Shown: positions 1 through 9,942 of the stretch, piece by piece
Position numbering within the stretch: position 1 is the stretch's first letter
Layout: each line of letters begins with the position of its first letter
Assembly (NCBI GenBank): GCA_024643365.1
Contig: JAHENC010000006.1
Location: forward strand, 62,001-126,000
Reading direction: 5' to 3'
Length of the DNA: 64,000 bases
DNA from: Crocinitomicaceae bacterium
GTDB taxonomy: Bacteria; Bacteroidota; Bacteroidia; Flavobacteriales_D; Crocinitomicaceae
Made by a program: the position numbers and the translations under genes
Notes under the pieces: model-generated
Databases searched by the model: none
Told to the model about the DNA's origin: nothing
What the model saw: the letters and a program-made list of their open reading frames with translations, nothing else

Positions 1-464
1 CGTCATCTTTTTGCATTGATATTTTAGGGTTTGAACGTCGCAGCGACATGGATGAAACGCAAAAGAATAATCTTCGAAAAGGAGTTCACTTATCCTTTGC
101 GGTGCTATTCATGTTGTTGGTATTCTACTTCAAATGGATGGACAATAAAAGCATTGTTGATTTGATTTTCACGATTGCAGGATTTACCTATGGTCCATTA
201 TTGGGCTTGTTTGCATTTGGAATTCTCACCAAACGAAGCTTAAAAAATTACATGGTTCCAATTGTGTGTGTCCTTGCGCCACTCATTTGCCTTGGAATAA
301 CTTACGGACCATTAATTATGACGTATTTTGATCCTAATTACAAAGTAGAAAACTGGATGAATGGCTATGCATTTGGCCATGAAATGCTTATCTTGAATGG
401 AGGACTTACGTTTATCCTACTATACCTTACCAGCACAGCGACAACAGAAAAAGCAACAGCATGA
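1..464 (+). CDS. Sodium/solute symporter (SSS family), C-terminal part only
   Basis: The reading frame is open from the first bases of the window, so this is the 3' end of a gene that begins upstream; the ATG at 48 is probably internal. The visible ~150 residues hold about four hydrophobic helices. The stretch around TYGPLLGLFAFGILTKR, with the upstream SSFCIDILG, matches from memory the last helices of Bacteroidota Na+/solute symporters, which drive solute uptake with sodium in the inner membrane. The substrate cannot be told from this end. The stop overlaps the next start (ATGA at 461-464), which suggests translational coupling to the GlmU-like gene. Confidence 0.7.
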   Translation, partial: SSFCIDILGFERRSDMDETQKNNLRKGVHLSFAVLFMLLVFYFKWMDNKSIVDLIFTIAGFTYGPLLGLFAFGILTKRSLKNYMVPIVCVLAPLICLGITYGPLIMTYFDPNYKVENWMNGYAFGHEMLILNGGLTFILLYLTSTATTEKATA

Positions 465-1597
465 AAATCAACTTAGACGACAACGGATTACACTTACGCT
501 TCGCACCATTGACTTTAAGTCGACCGGTCGGCAATTTACGCATGGGGATTTATACGAACAACGAACGCTGGGAGCGATTGCTTCCAGAATGTGAAGTTGG
601 ATTTATCACCGAATCCTATTTGCAAGAAAAGTTCCCTGCACTTGAGACAAGCATTCGCGTGAACGCACAAGTTATTCCAAATGAAGAAGTTGCAGTTGCT
701 GTTTATGCGCTAGAAGAAGGACATTCACTGTATATGAATGGACTTTTCATCGCAGAAAATGGGAATTCCACCAAAAAAATAGAATACGTTGGTGCTGCTC
801 CGATTGTCATAGAACATCGCTGGGACCTATTCCAAAAGAATGAAGCAGCGATTGATTTGGATTTTTACCTGATTACCGACGAACGTAAATCACAGAAATT
901 ATCCAAAACAAATACTTTAATCGGATCAAGCGATTTACTTTTCATTGAGAAAGGTGCTTCTATTGAAGGTTGTATACTAAACACAAATCATGGCCCAATC
1001 TACATCGGGGAAAATTCCGAAATCATGGAAGGATCAATGATTCGTGGTTCCTTCGTTTTGTGTGAAGAAGCGGTGGTGAAAATGGGGGCTAAAATCTATG
1101 GAGCAACAACCATTGGACCTCATTGTCGAGTTGGTGGTGAGGTAAGCAATGTCATTTTTCACTCCTATTCAAACAAAGGACACGATGGATTCTTGGGGAA
1201 TTCCGTTCTTGGAGAATGGTGTAACCTTGGAGCTGATACAAACTCCTCCAATTTAAAGAATAATTACAGCACTGTTTCTAGCTACAGTTACGAATCCAAA
1301 AGCATCGAAGCAAGTGAATTACAATTCATGGGACTTTGCATGGGAGATCACTCCAAAAGTGCGATAAACACCATGTTCAACACTGCATCTGTTGTAGGAT
1401 TTGCCGTAAATGTCTTCTCAGATTCCTTTCCTGAGAAACACCTTTCCTCTTTTAGCTGGATCAATGGAGTCGAACAAAGTGTTTTTCAACTGGACAAAGC
1501 CATACAAGCAGCAAAAGCCATGATGGAACGTCGTCATGTAGATTTTACAGCCGCCGATCTTAAAATCTTTGAAACCTTGCATCAATCCAGGCTTTAA
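461..1597 (+). CDS. GlmU-like sugar nucleotidyltransferase with left-handed beta-helix acyltransferase domain
   Basis: A 378-residue protein of the alternative Bacteroidota GlmU type. This family is thought to make UDP-N-acetylglucosamine for peptidoglycan and LPS. The N-terminal ~100 residues contain FAPLTLSRPVGNLRMGI, where ordinary GlmU proteins have a Gly-rich LxxGxGTRM loop; the substitution is the hallmark of this family. From about residue 150 the sequence turns into hexapeptide-like repeats (for example IEGCILNTNHGPIYIGENSEI and VVKMGAKIYGATTIGPHCRVG) ending with GEWCNLGADTNSSNLKNNYS, as in left-handed beta-helix acetyltransferases. Enzyme activity is inferred from the family. The start overlaps the symporter stop by 4 nt. 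Followed by a 126-base gap and lon. Confidence 0.85.
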   Translation: MKINLDDNGLHLRFAPLTLSRPVGNLRMGIYTNNERWERLLPECEVGFITESYLQEKFPALETSIRVNAQVIPNEEVAVAVYALEEGHSLYMNGLFIAENGNSTKKIEYVGAAPIVIEHRWDLFQKNEAAIDLDFYLITDERKSQKLSKTNTLIGSSDLLFIEKGASIEGCILNTNHGPIYIGENSEIMEGSMIRGSFVLCEEAVVKMGAKIYGATTIGPHCRVGGEVSNVIFHSYSNKGHDGFLGNSVLGEWCNLGADTNSSNLKNNYSTVSSYSYESKSIEASELQFMGLCMGDHSKSAINTMFNTASVVGFAVNVFSDSFPEKHLSSFSWINGVEQSVFQLDKAIQAAKAMMERRHVDFTAADLKIFETLHQSRL

Positions 1598-1723
1598 ACT
1601 GACGAATTTTCAGTCAATTCAAGCATGGCACAATGCTTGTCCAATTCGCCGTACCTAGTTTCTACTTACGAAAGTTTGAGATTCTCAAAACTAATATGAC
1701 AACTTGTCGCAATAAAAAAATAT
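1598..1723 (+). promoter_or_regulatory. lon leader with several inverted repeats
   Basis: This 126-base gap holds four short inverted repeats: ACTGA/TCAGT (1598-1602/1610-1614), CAAGCAT/ATGCTTG (1620-1626/1633-1639), AGTTTGAG/CTCAAAACT with one bulge (1673-1680/1684-1692) and the hyphenated palindrome GACAACTTGTC (1698-1708), 15 bases before the lon start. No T-run follows any of them, so they do not look like intrinsic terminators. No TAnnTTTG box is present. They may be operator or mRNA structures controlling lon; no known heat-shock operator (such as CIRCE) is recognisable. Confidence 0.35.
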
Positions 1724-4183
1724 ATGAGTGATTTATTTGAACACGGTTTTTTCGGGATGTCTGGCATGGAATCAGATGCAGAATTCATCCCTTTATTTAC
1801 CGCTGAGGAGGAGGAAAATGTGAATAATCAAGAATTTCCCAACGAACTCCCAATCCTTCCTTTACGAAATAATGTACTCTTTCCGGGCGTCGTTATTCCA
1901 ATTACAGTTGGAAGAGATAAATCCATTAAATTAATTCAAGAAGCCAACAAAGGAAATAAAATCATTGGTGTCGTTTCTCAAAAAAACCAAGAAGAGGAAT
2001 CACCTAATTTCGTTGATTTACACTCCATCGGAACCGTTGCACAAATTGTCCGTTTATTGAAAATGCCTGATGGTAGCTCGACTGTTATTCTTCAAGGTAA
2101 GCGCCGTTTTGAAATCGTCACACCTGTGCAAACAGAACCGTACATGCGTGCAAAAGTGAATATTTTTAAAGAAATTCCACTTGAACAAGGGAATCAAGAA
2201 CTTGATATTATGTTCAAGACAATCAAGGACTTGGCTCTTCAAATTATTCGTGAAAGTCCAAATATTCCATCCGAAGCACAATTTGCCATCGGAAACATTG
2301 ACAGCCCAACGTTCTTAGTGAACTTCATCTCCTCAAACATGAATGCAGACGTTGCCAAAAAGCAAGAAATGCTAGAGGAAATGGATGTCAAAAAACGCGT
2401 AATGATGGTGATGGAACATTTGACACTCGAAGTGCAAATGCTCGAAATGCGCAACGAAATTCAAAACCGCGTGCGCAAGGATTTAGACAAACAGCAACGA
2501 GAATACTTCCTTCATCAACAAATGCGAACCATTCAAGATGAGTTGGGAGACAATCCCCAAGTTCAAGATGTTCGAGATTTCGAAGAACGTGCAAAATCTA
2601 AGAAATGGGATGAGCGCGTAGAAAAACTATTCATCAAAGAACTTGAAAAACTACAACGCATGAATCCGCAAGGAGCCGAGTATACGGTTCAAATGAACTA
2701 CTTGGATTTATTACTAGACCTTCCTTGGGGCGTTTATACCAATGATAAATTAGACTTAAAGCGCGCCAAGAAAATCCTTGAACGCGATCATTTCGGAATG
2801 GAGAAAGTCAAAGAACGTATTCTTGAATATTTGGCTGTCCTTAAATTAAAAGGAAACATGAAATCTCCGATTCTTTGTTTTTATGGCCCCCCAGGAGTTG
2901 GGAAAACTTCCCTAGGGAAATCCATCGCTGAAGCCCTAGGACGAAAATACATACGCATGTCTCTTGGCGGACTTCACGACGAAGCGGAAATCAGAGGTCA
3001 CCGTAAAACATATATTGGAGCTATGCCGGGACGCGTAATGCAAAATTTGAAAAAAGCAGAAACCGCAAATCCTGTATTTGTTTTAGATGAGATCGATAAA
3101 TTAGGTAGGAATCATCACGGAGATCCCTCCTCTGCCCTTTTGGAAGTATTGGATCCGGAACAAAATAGTGCGTTTTACGACAATTATGTAGAAACTGAAT
3201 TTGACTTATCGAAGGTACTATTTATTGCAACGGCGAATAGTTTAAGTACCGTTCAGACGCCTTTGTTGGATCGTATGGAAATCATTGAAGTCAATGGATA
3301 TACCATCGAAGAGAAAATTGAAATTGCAAAAAGACATTTACTTCCTAAACAAATTGCTGAACACGGAATCACGAAGAATGATATCCAAGTGGATAAAAAA
3401 GTGTGGGAGAAAATCGTGGAGGAATACACCAATGAATCTGGAGTACGAGGATTAGATAAGGTTACTGCAAAATTGGTTCGAAACAGAGCTCGTCAAATTG
3501 CAATGGAAGAAGAATTCAATGCAACTATTACCATGGAAGACCTCTTTACCTTCCTCGGAGCTGGAAGAGCGCGTACAAAATACCTAAACAATGAAACGGC
3601 AGGAGTCGTAACAGGATTAGCTTGGACATCAGTCGGTGGTGATATTTTATTCATCGAATCATCCATCACAAAAGGAAAAGGAAAATTAACCTTAACCGGA
3701 AATCTGGGTGATGTCATGAAAGAATCAGCTGTCATTGCATTAGAGTTTTTAAAAGGTCACAGTGAGTTGCTTGGACTAGAACAAGAAGTCTTTGATGAAC
3801 ACAACATTCATGTGCACGTGCCTGAAGGTGCAACACCAAAAGATGGACCAAGCGCCGGAATTACCATGTTGACCTCCCTAGCTTCTGTATTTACGCAACG
3901 AAAAGTGAAGAAAAACCTGGCGATGACGGGTGAAATCACACTACGCGGCGATGTACTACCTGTAGGTGGAATCAAGGAGAAAATCTTGGCGGCAAAACGT
4001 GCTGGAATTAAAGAAATCATCCTTTGTGCGAAAAACAAACAAGATATTGATGAAATCAAAGAAGACTATTTGAAAGGAATTACCTTCCATTTTGTCAGTA
4101 AAATGTCTGAAGTATTAGATCTAGCTTTAACGAAAGAAAAAGTGAAAAACGCAAAGAAAATTGAAGTTCCAAAATCAAAATAA
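1724..4183 (+). CDS. lon: ATP-dependent Lon protease
   Basis: A full-length 819-residue cytosolic AAA+ serine protease that degrades misfolded and regulatory proteins. The N-terminal substrate-binding domain begins near residue 43 ([16 protein letters not shown]). The ATPase follows, with Walker A GPPGVGKT at 388-395 and Walker B VFVLDEID around 451-458. The C-terminal protease domain carries the Ser-Lys dyad: S710 in DGPSAGI and, by spacing to the E. coli enzyme, K753 in GGIKEK. All key residues are present. About 40 acidic, Phe-rich residues precede the usual N-domain start. The stop overlaps the next ATG by 1 nt (TAATG), so lon and the DCC-family gene are probably co-translated. Confidence 0.98.
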   Translation: MSDLFEHGFFGMSGMESDAEFIPLFTAEEEENVNNQEFPNELPILPLRNNVLFPGVVIPITVGRDKSIKLIQEANKGNKIIGVVSQKNQEEESPNFVDLHSIGTVAQIVRLLKMPDGSSTVILQGKRRFEIVTPVQTEPYMRAKVNIFKEIPLEQGNQELDIMFKTIKDLALQIIRESPNIPSEAQFAIGNIDSPTFLVNFISSNMNADVAKKQEMLEEMDVKKRVMMVMEHLTLEVQMLEMRNEIQNRVRKDLDKQQREYFLHQQMRTIQDELGDNPQVQDVRDFEERAKSKKWDERVEKLFIKELEKLQRMNPQGAEYTVQMNYLDLLLDLPWGVYTNDKLDLKRAKKILERDHFGMEKVKERILEYLAVLKLKGNMKSPILCFYGPPGVGKTSLGKSIAEALGRKYIRMSLGGLHDEAEIRGHRKTYIGAMPGRVMQNLKKAETANPVFVLDEIDKLGRNHHGDPSSALLEVLDPEQNSAFYDNYVETEFDLSKVLFIATANSLSTVQTPLLDRMEIIEVNGYTIEEKIEIAKRHLLPKQIAEHGITKNDIQVDKKVWEKIVEEYTNESGVRGLDKVTAKLVRNRARQIAMEEEFNATITMEDLFTFLGAGRARTKYLNNETAGVVTGLAWTSVGGDILFIESSITKGKGKLTLTGNLGDVMKESAVIALEFLKGHSELLGLEQEVFDEHNIHVHVPEGATPKDGPSAGITMLTSLASVFTQRKVKKNLAMTGEITLRGDVLPVGGIKEKILAAKRAGIKEIILCAKNKQDIDEIKEDYLKGITFHFVSKMSEVLDLALTKEKVKNAKKIEVPKSK

Positions 4184-4584
4184 TGCCGGATAAAAAGATC
4201 ATTGTTTTTGATGGTGTATGCATTCTGTGTAATTCGTTTGTGCAGTTCATCCTCAAAAAGGATCGAACAAAACAATTTTATTTCACAACAGCACAATCAG
4301 ATTTTGTTAGAGAAAAAATAGAATCACTTCAAATGAAAGTGAATCCATTGGACTCTGTCATTTACCTCAAAAACGGCAAAATCCTTACAGAAAGCACAGC
4401 CGTTCTGGGAATTTTAAGGGATTTAGGTGGTCTTTGGAAACTATTTTCCATTTTTCGATTGATTCCTCCATTTATTCGTAATGCAATGTATCGTTTTTGT
4501 GCAAGAAGGCGTTATCACGTATTTGGAATGCAAGAGACTTGCATGGTACCAAGTCCAGATTGGAAACATAGATTTCTGCATTAA
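4183..4584 (+). CDS. DCC-family (DUF393) thiol-disulfide oxidoreductase-like protein
   Basis: A 133-residue protein whose N-terminus carries DGVCILCN (residues 10-17), the DxxCxxC signature that names the DCC family, with C13 and C16 as the redox-like pair. The RxxxF and FxFxxxQS pattern after it fits the family's predicted thioredoxin-like fold. There is no signal peptide, so it should be cytosolic. The biochemical role of the family is poorly defined; thiol-disulfide exchange is predicted from the CxxC only. It overlaps lon by 1 nt and is likely in the same transcript. Confidence 0.85.
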   Translation: MPDKKIIVFDGVCILCNSFVQFILKKDRTKQFYFTTAQSDFVREKIESLQMKVNPLDSVIYLKNGKILTESTAVLGILRDLGGLWKLFSIFRLIPPFIRNAMYRFCARRRYHVFGMQETCMVPSPDWKHRFLH

Positions 4585-4634
4585 AAAGGAATTTATCGAA
4601 AAACACTAAATTAGCATCATTCAATTTAACCTAG

Positions 4635-7600
4635 ATGATGCGTACTAGCCTACTACTAACTTTCTTTATTTTCTGTTTTTCAGGAATCACATTCTCTCAA
4701 AACCTTAAAAAACCCAGTTCTTACGAAATTTCTTCACTTCCTGATTGGGCACGTCTCATGTATTCGGAAAACCCAAGTGTTTTTGAAGTAGATGCCTTGT
4801 ATCGCTCCTATTTTGCTGATCATGAATTTGTTAAAACCTATCACACTCAATATTACAAACGTTGGAGAAGAGCTGCATTACCCTACCTCAATGAAGCAGG
4901 ATACATCATCAAACCAAGTGATGAAACACAAGTTCAAATTGATAAAGCCTATTTACGCAAACAACAACAGCAAAAAACATCGAATTGGAGTGTTGTTGGA
5001 CCCATTACGAATTTCCAAGAAGGCTTAACACAGGGGTCAGGTCAAACGAATGTGTATAGTTTTGATCAATGTTTGAATTCACCAAATGTTTGCTATTGTG
5101 GTACGGAACCAGGTGAAGTTTACAAAAGTGTTGATACTGGTGTAAACTGGACCTGCATTTCACTAGCTCTAGATTTTGGAAGTGGTGTAACGGCTGTCGA
5201 AGTTCAAAATTCGAATCCAAATACAGTTTTCGCTGGAGGAAACAAAGGAATTTTCCGTTCATTGGACGGTGGCTCTACTTGGATAAATGTACTGCCCAAT
5301 TCCAATTTTGGAGTGAATGAAATTTTCATTAATCCAGGAAACAGCAACCTCGTTTTTGCAGCAACCGATAAAGGACTTTTCAAAAGTACCGATGGCGGCT
5401 TGAATTGGATTCAGCAATATTCGGATGCGTGTTATGACATCAAAGCAAATACAGCAAATAGCACGATTCTGTATTTAGTGAAACACAATGGAAGTACTTT
5501 AAATTGTGAATTTCTTAAATCCACCGACGCAGGGCAAACTTGGGCAACACAAACAAATGGCTGGTATACATCAAACGATGCCGCTCGTAATGACGGTGGA
5601 GCACGCATAGCCGTCACTCCAGCTGATCCAAATCGTGTGTATGCATACTTAATTGGCGAATCGAAACCGGATGACTTAGGATACATTGGTGTGTACCGCA
5701 GTGATGACGGCGGAACAACTTGGTCCTTACCAAATGGACCAGTTGGTGGTCCATATACCACGACACATGTCAATTTGGCGATTGGAACGAGCACTTGGCT
5801 TTATCACCAAGGATTTTACAATTGTGCGTTAATGGCCTCGCCAGTCGATCCGAATCTTATTTTTGTTGGCGGATTAAACGTATATAAATCCACAGATGGC
5901 GGCGCAACGTTTAGTTCGGTTTCAGGTTACGTTGGCGGACCATTATCCATGCACGTTGACAATCAAGATTTCCGAGTTATCGGAAATGAAACATGGATCA
6001 CTACTGACGGTGGAATCTACCATTCCAATGATTTTTTTACAACTGAACCTGAATTCCGCATGTCCGGTGTTCATGGATCAGATTACTGGGGATTTGGTTC
6101 CGGATGGAATGAAGATGTGCTCGTTGGTGGATTATATCACAATGGAAACCTAGCCTACCATGAAAATTATGGAGCTGGTAATTTCCTGGAGCTTGGTGGT
6201 GGCGAAGCGGCAACAGGTTATGTGAATCCAGGAAAAAATCGCTTAACGTATTTCTCGGACATCGGTGGAAAACGCATTCCATACAATTTAAGTGACCCTA
6301 TTTCAGGCGCACCATTTGGAAATGCTCCAAACGAAAGTTACTATGCCGCCGAATCAAGCGAAATGGAATTCCATCCAAATTGTTATTCCATCGCGTACAT
6401 TGGAAAGGAAAATAAGATTTATAAAACAACGGATGCAGGTGCTTCTTTCAATGTGCTGTTCACTTTTGGAAACGCAGCAAACGACCAGGTGAAATACATT
6501 GAGGTTTCTTCTTCAAATCCAAATGTCATTTACCTAAATCAACAGCCAGCTTCTGGTAATACCGGGAAACTTTGGAAAACCATAGACGGTGGACAAACTT
6601 GGTCACAGGTAACAATTCCAGGTGGAAATAGCCGTCGCATGCTACTTTCCATTAATCCACTTAACGAAAATGAATTATGGATTGCCTATCCAAGTGGAGC
6701 GAACGGGAATAAAGTATTTAAAACAAGTAATGGTGGTCAAACATGGGATAATTGGACGAATTCCATATTGAATAACGAAAGTGTTCAGTCCATCGCTCAC
6801 ATTGCTGGGACAGAAGGAGGCATTTATGTTGCAACCAATAAAGCAGTCTACTACCGCAATAATTCCACAGCTTTTACGTTAGATAACGCCGGATTGCCAA
6901 CATTTATTAGCGGAAATATTTTAAAACCCTTTTACCGCGATGCGAAAATTAGGCTAGCTTCTTATGGTAAAGGAATTTTCGAAAGTGGCTTAACTGAAAA
7001 TCCAACATTACCTATTTGTAGAATCACTGTCGATAAATTGAGTCAAGTGGCTGTGTGCGCGGTGGACTCCTTTTATTTCGAAGACCATTCTTTCTTAAAC
7101 CATACCAATGCAACTTGGAATTGGTCCTTTCCTACTGGACAACCTTCCACATCCAACTTACGAAATCCAAGTGTACTTTTTAGTACCGCTGGAGATCATT
7201 TGGCAATTCTTCAAATTACAGATGCCGCAGGAAATTCGGATACAGATAGTTTAATTGTGAACGTTTCATTTTATCAATTACAAACAGGAATCAACGAGGA
7301 CTTTCAGTCAAATTTCTTACCAAATGGATGGAGTATCAACAACCAAGATGGTGGCGGAACCTGGAGTTTATCTACAAATACAGGTGGATTCGGGAATTCT
7401 ACGAAATCAGCTGTATTCAACAATTACGACATTGATTCACAGCAGTCCTTTGATGATTTAGTGATGCCGCTAGACGCAAGTGTTCTAGACATTCAACCGT
7501 ATTTATTCTTTGATGTTGCCTATGCACGATGGGGAGCTGGTTACACAGATACTCTAGCTGTTATGATTTCAACAGATTGTGGCTTGACTTTCCAACAAGT

Positions 7601-8054
7601 GTATTTAAAAGGAGGGACAAATTTAGCGACCGCTCCTGATAATCAAAGTTCATTCATTCCAACAGCAGATCAGTGGCGAACTGATTCCGTTGATTTAAGC
7701 ACATACTTGGGGCAAGCAAATCTTCAAGTTGCATTTAGAAATAAAGGTGGATGGGGAAATAACATTTATTTGGATAACATCAACTTAGGTTCCTTGGCGA
7801 ACATAAACGAAACCCTTGAAAATCCATTCTCTATGTATCCTAATCCAATACAAAGCGGAACTTGCTTAACCTTGCAAGGAGTAGGAATGAAAAGTATAAA
7901 GCTCATTTCACCAGAAGGAAAGTCGATTAAATCAGTGAGGAAATTTGAAGGTAACATCTTTGAAATCCCTGAAAACATTTCAACAGGAACCTATATTCTT
8001 CAAATTGAAACGGAAAATCAACTTTTGAACAGACCTTTAATCATCATTCGCTAA
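4635..8054 (+). CDS. Secreted BNR/sortilin-like repeat protein with T9SS type A sorting domain
   Basis: A 1139-residue exported protein. A Sec signal peptide covers about residues 1-21 (hydrophobic run ending FSQ). At least eight BNR/Asp-box motifs follow between roughly residues 160 and 720, such as SLDGGSTW, STDGGLNW, SDDGGTTW, TIDGGQTW and TSNGGQTW, predicting one or two beta-propellers as in sortilin-type domains and sialidases. A PKD-like domain lies near 790-880, then a jelly-roll-like segment. The last ~75 residues begin with FSMYPNPIQSG and end in IIIIR-type hydrophobic sequence, the type A signal for the type IX secretion system. It is probably surface-attached or secreted. No catalytic residues can be assigned. 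Two adjacent ATGs (4635, 4638) are possible starts. Confidence 0.9.
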   Translation: MMRTSLLLTFFIFCFSGITFSQNLKKPSSYEISSLPDWARLMYSENPSVFEVDALYRSYFADHEFVKTYHTQYYKRWRRAALPYLNEAGYIIKPSDETQVQIDKAYLRKQQQQKTSNWSVVGPITNFQEGLTQGSGQTNVYSFDQCLNSPNVCYCGTEPGEVYKSVDTGVNWTCISLALDFGSGVTAVEVQNSNPNTVFAGGNKGIFRSLDGGSTWINVLPNSNFGVNEIFINPGNSNLVFAATDKGLFKSTDGGLNWIQQYSDACYDIKANTANSTILYLVKHNGSTLNCEFLKSTDAGQTWATQTNGWYTSNDAARNDGGARIAVTPADPNRVYAYLIGESKPDDLGYIGVYRSDDGGTTWSLPNGPVGGPYTTTHVNLAIGTSTWLYHQGFYNCALMASPVDPNLIFVGGLNVYKSTDGGATFSSVSGYVGGPLSMHVDNQDFRVIGNETWITTDGGIYHSNDFFTTEPEFRMSGVHGSDYWGFGSGWNEDVLVGGLYHNGNLAYHENYGAGNFLELGGGEAATGYVNPGKNRLTYFSDIGGKRIPYNLSDPISGAPFGNAPNESYYAAESSEMEFHPNCYSIAYIGKENKIYKTTDAGASFNVLFTFGNAANDQVKYIEVSSSNPNVIYLNQQPASGNTGKLWKTIDGGQTWSQVTIPGGNSRRMLLSINPLNENELWIAYPSGANGNKVFKTSNGGQTWDNWTNSILNNESVQSIAHIAGTEGGIYVATNKAVYYRNNSTAFTLDNAGLPTFISGNILKPFYRDAKIRLASYGKGIFESGLTENPTLPICRITVDKLSQVAVCAVDSFYFEDHSFLNHTNATWNWSFPTGQPSTSNLRNPSVLFSTAGDHLAILQITDAAGNSDTDSLIVNVSFYQLQTGINEDFQSNFLPNGWSINNQDGGGTWSLSTNTGGFGNSTKSAVFNNYDIDSQQSFDDLVMPLDASVLDIQPYLFFDVAYARWGAGYTDTLAVMISTDCGLTFQQVYLKGGTNLATAPDNQSSFIPTADQWRTDSVDLSTYLGQANLQVAFRNKGGWGNNIYLDNINLGSLANINETLENPFSMYPNPIQSGTCLTLQGVGMKSIKLISPEGKSIKSVRKFEGNIFEIPENISTGTYILQIETENQLLNRPLIIIR

Positions 8055-8107
8055 CTATATTTTTAGTTCTTGGCATAATTTCTGATATTTGCATTGAAAT
8101 TTAAGAC

Positions 8108-8749
8108 ATGAAATTAATTTACCTCCTTTTTACTGTACTTTTCCTTTGTTCAGGAACTGCATTTTCTCAAGACGCAAAAGCGCAAGGAATTCTTGACAAA
8201 CTATCTACTAAAATGAAAACGATGAAGTCCTTCTACATCGAATTCAATGCAACCGTTAAAAATGCATCGAGTGGAGCAAATGAGAACGAAACAGGAAAAG
8301 GATGGGTAAAAGGAAATAAGTTCTATGCTTCTTACGGAGACAACACGATTATTTCAAATGGTGTAAAAACGTGGACAGTTATCAAAGAGGAACGCTCGGT
8401 TTATGAATCTGATGCAACAGATGACGAAGATGGAATCAATCCAAAGAAACTCATGACGATTTGGGAAACTGGATTTAAAAATAAATTTGACCGCGAAGAC
8501 AAACTAAATGGTGAAGCGGTTTACGTCATTGACCTTTTCCCAAAAGTTCCTGCTAAAGCGGAATATCATACCATCGTTCTATACATTTCTAAAACGGATA
8601 ATGAATTGAAAAAAGCCATTTTAAAGGCGAAAGACGGTACGGTGATGACTTATTCAATGACGAAGTTCACATCGAATCCAGAAATCGACGATAAAAAATT
8701 CGTTTTTGACAAAACGAAATTCCCTGGTTACCCGGTAATTAGAGATTAA
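8108..8749 (+). CDS. LolA-like outer-membrane lipoprotein carrier protein
   Basis: A 213-residue periplasmic protein with a clear signal peptide (MKLIYLLFTVLFLCSGTAFS). After cleavage the sequence reads as the LolA fold: amphipathic N-terminal helix (ILDKLSTKMKTMKSFYIEF), then alternating strands with GKGWVKGNKFYASYGDNTII and GVKTWTV, and a C-terminal KFVFDKTKFPGY. LolA proteins ferry lipoproteins from the inner to the outer membrane. In Bacteroidota such LolA-like proteins are often diverged, so the cargo is inferred. It stands alone; the next gene, smpB, converges on it with a 16-base gap. Confidence 0.85.
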   Translation: MKLIYLLFTVLFLCSGTAFSQDAKAQGILDKLSTKMKTMKSFYIEFNATVKNASSGANENETGKGWVKGNKFYASYGDNTIISNGVKTWTVIKEERSVYESDATDDEDGINPKKLMTIWETGFKNKFDREDKLNGEAVYVIDLFPKVPAKAEYHTIVLYISKTDNELKKAILKAKDGTVMTYSMTKFTSNPEIDDKKFVFDKTKFPGYPVIRD

Positions 8750-8765
8750 TTTCTTTAATGGATGA

Positions 8766-9218
8766 TCATCGTTTCAAGGCACGATCCATTTCACGACGAT
8801 CATCTTTCTCTTTCAAGTCATTGCGTTTGTCGTGAAGTTTTTTACCAACAGCACACGCTATATGGATTTTCACCCATCCCTTTTCCGATAGAAATAATTT
8901 CGTTGGAATAAGTGTGTTCCCTTTAATTTTGAGGAATTTCTCAATCCGAACAATCTCCTTGCGATTCAAAAGAATTTTACGATCCGCACGAGGTTTATGG
9001 TTGTAAAATGATCCGTTTTCGTATTCGGTTACGTGCATGTTTCGAATCCAAACTTCATTGTTGTAAAAGATGCCGTATGCTTCTAAAATAGAAGCTTTTC
9101 CGTTTCGAATACTTTTAATTTCCGTTCCAGAAAGTACCATACCAGCAGTAAATTCCTCCTCGAGATGGTATTCAAATCGAGCACGCTTGTTCCGTATGTT
9201 AAGTTCTTTCACTGCCAT
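8766..9218 (-). CDS. smpB: SsrA-binding protein SmpB
   Basis: A 150-residue protein of normal length for SmpB, which binds tmRNA and delivers it to stalled ribosomes during trans-translation. The N-terminus NKRARFEYHLEEEFTAGMVL and the following GTEIKSIRNGKASILEAY are diagnostic. The C-terminal tail is rich in K, R and D (DKRNDLKEKDDRREMDRALK), the part that enters the empty mRNA channel. The tmRNA gene itself is not in this window. A TAACTTTG box at 9226-9233 lies only 7 bases before the ATG, which would give a very short or absent leader. Confidence 0.97.
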   Translation of the reverse strand: MAVKELNIRNKRARFEYHLEEEFTAGMVLSGTEIKSIRNGKASILEAYGIFYNNEVWIRNMHVTEYENGSFYNHKPRADRKILLNRKEIVRIEKFLKIKGNTLIPTKLFLSEKGWVKIHIACAVGKKLHDKRNDLKEKDDRREMDRALKR

Positions 9219-9225
9219 GATGTCA

Positions 9226-9233
9226 CAAAGTTA
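9226..9233 (-). promoter_or_regulatory. -7 promoter box (TAACTTTG) of smpB
   Basis: Matches the Bacteroidota -7 consensus TAnnTTTG on the minus strand, 7 bases before the smpB start codon. No TTG -33 element is seen at 17-23 bases upstream. If used, the transcript would be leaderless or nearly so. Confidence 0.45.
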
Positions 9234-9306
9234 ATCAAATGTTACGAGGGCTTATAACTTAACGATAGTATTTACAAAGAAACCATGCTGTTTTGAAAAG
9301 AATAAG

Positions 9307-9314
9307 TACATTTG
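9307..9314 (+). promoter_or_regulatory. -7 promoter box (TACATTTG) of recR
   Basis: Matches TAnnTTTG, 16 bases before the GTG start of recR in the smpB-recR divergent region. No matching -33 TTG is visible. Confidence 0.45.
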
Positions 9315-9330
9315 AAATTCAATTTTACAC

Positions 9331-9942
9331 GTGAATATCCCATCAAAACATTTCGAAAAGGCTGTTGATCAACTTTCAACACTTCCCGGTGTTGGACGTC
9401 GCTCAGCACTTCGACTTGCACTCGATTTATTCAAACGAAGCGAGGTCGAAATTGCTGATTTCACGAGTGCACTGATCGATTTCAAACAAAAAGTATTGCA
9501 TTGTAAAAGTTGTGGAAACATGACAGACGATCCGATTTGTGCGATTTGTGCGAACCCAAAACGCGATCACGGAACCATCTGCATTGTCGAAGATATTCGC
9601 GATGTCATGGCCATTGAATCAACCTCGACGTATCAGGGGATTTACCATGTTCTCGGCGGAATCATTTCTCCGATGGATGGGATTGGTCCCACGGATTTAA
9701 ACATTGAGTCCCTCCTACTCAAATTGGAAAAAGAAACGGTCAAAGAAATCATCTTTGCATTGAGTCCAACCATGGAAGGTGACACCACCAATTTTTATTT
9801 ATTCAAGAAACTACAACGGTTCGAATGTTTGATTACTTCGATTTCCCGTGGAATTGCGGTTGGATCTGAATTACAGTATGCGGATGAATTAACACTTGGA
9901 CGCTCCCTTCAACAACGTCAAGTATTCCAAAGCGGACATTAG
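9331..9942 (+). CDS. recR: Recombination mediator RecR
   Basis: A 203-residue protein that works with RecF and RecO to load RecA at gaps. The N-terminal helix-hairpin-helix is visible (STLPGVGRRSALRLA). A four-cysteine zinc finger follows (C58, C61, C70, C73, in HCKSCGNMTDDPICAIC), then a Toprim domain starting ICIVEDIRD and containing HVLGGIISPMDGIGP. Length and all motifs are normal. The start codon is GTG, which gives the typical first residues of the family; no ATG lies nearby upstream. Its 3' end overlaps the convergent methyltransferase gene by 4 nt. Confidence 0.97.
   Translation: MNIPSKHFEKAVDQLSTLPGVGRRSALRLALDLFKRSEVEIADFTSALIDFKQKVLHCKSCGNMTDDPICAICANPKRDHGTICIVEDIRDVMAIESTSTYQGIYHVLGGIISPMDGIGPTDLNIESLLLKLEKETVKEIIFALSPTMEGDTTNFYLFKKLQRFECLITSISRGIAVGSELQYADELTLGRSLQQRQVFQSGH

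Noticed and set aside
1620-1639. Terminator between the GlmU-like gene and lon
   Set aside because: The 7-bp stem is not followed by a T-run, so it does not look like an intrinsic terminator.
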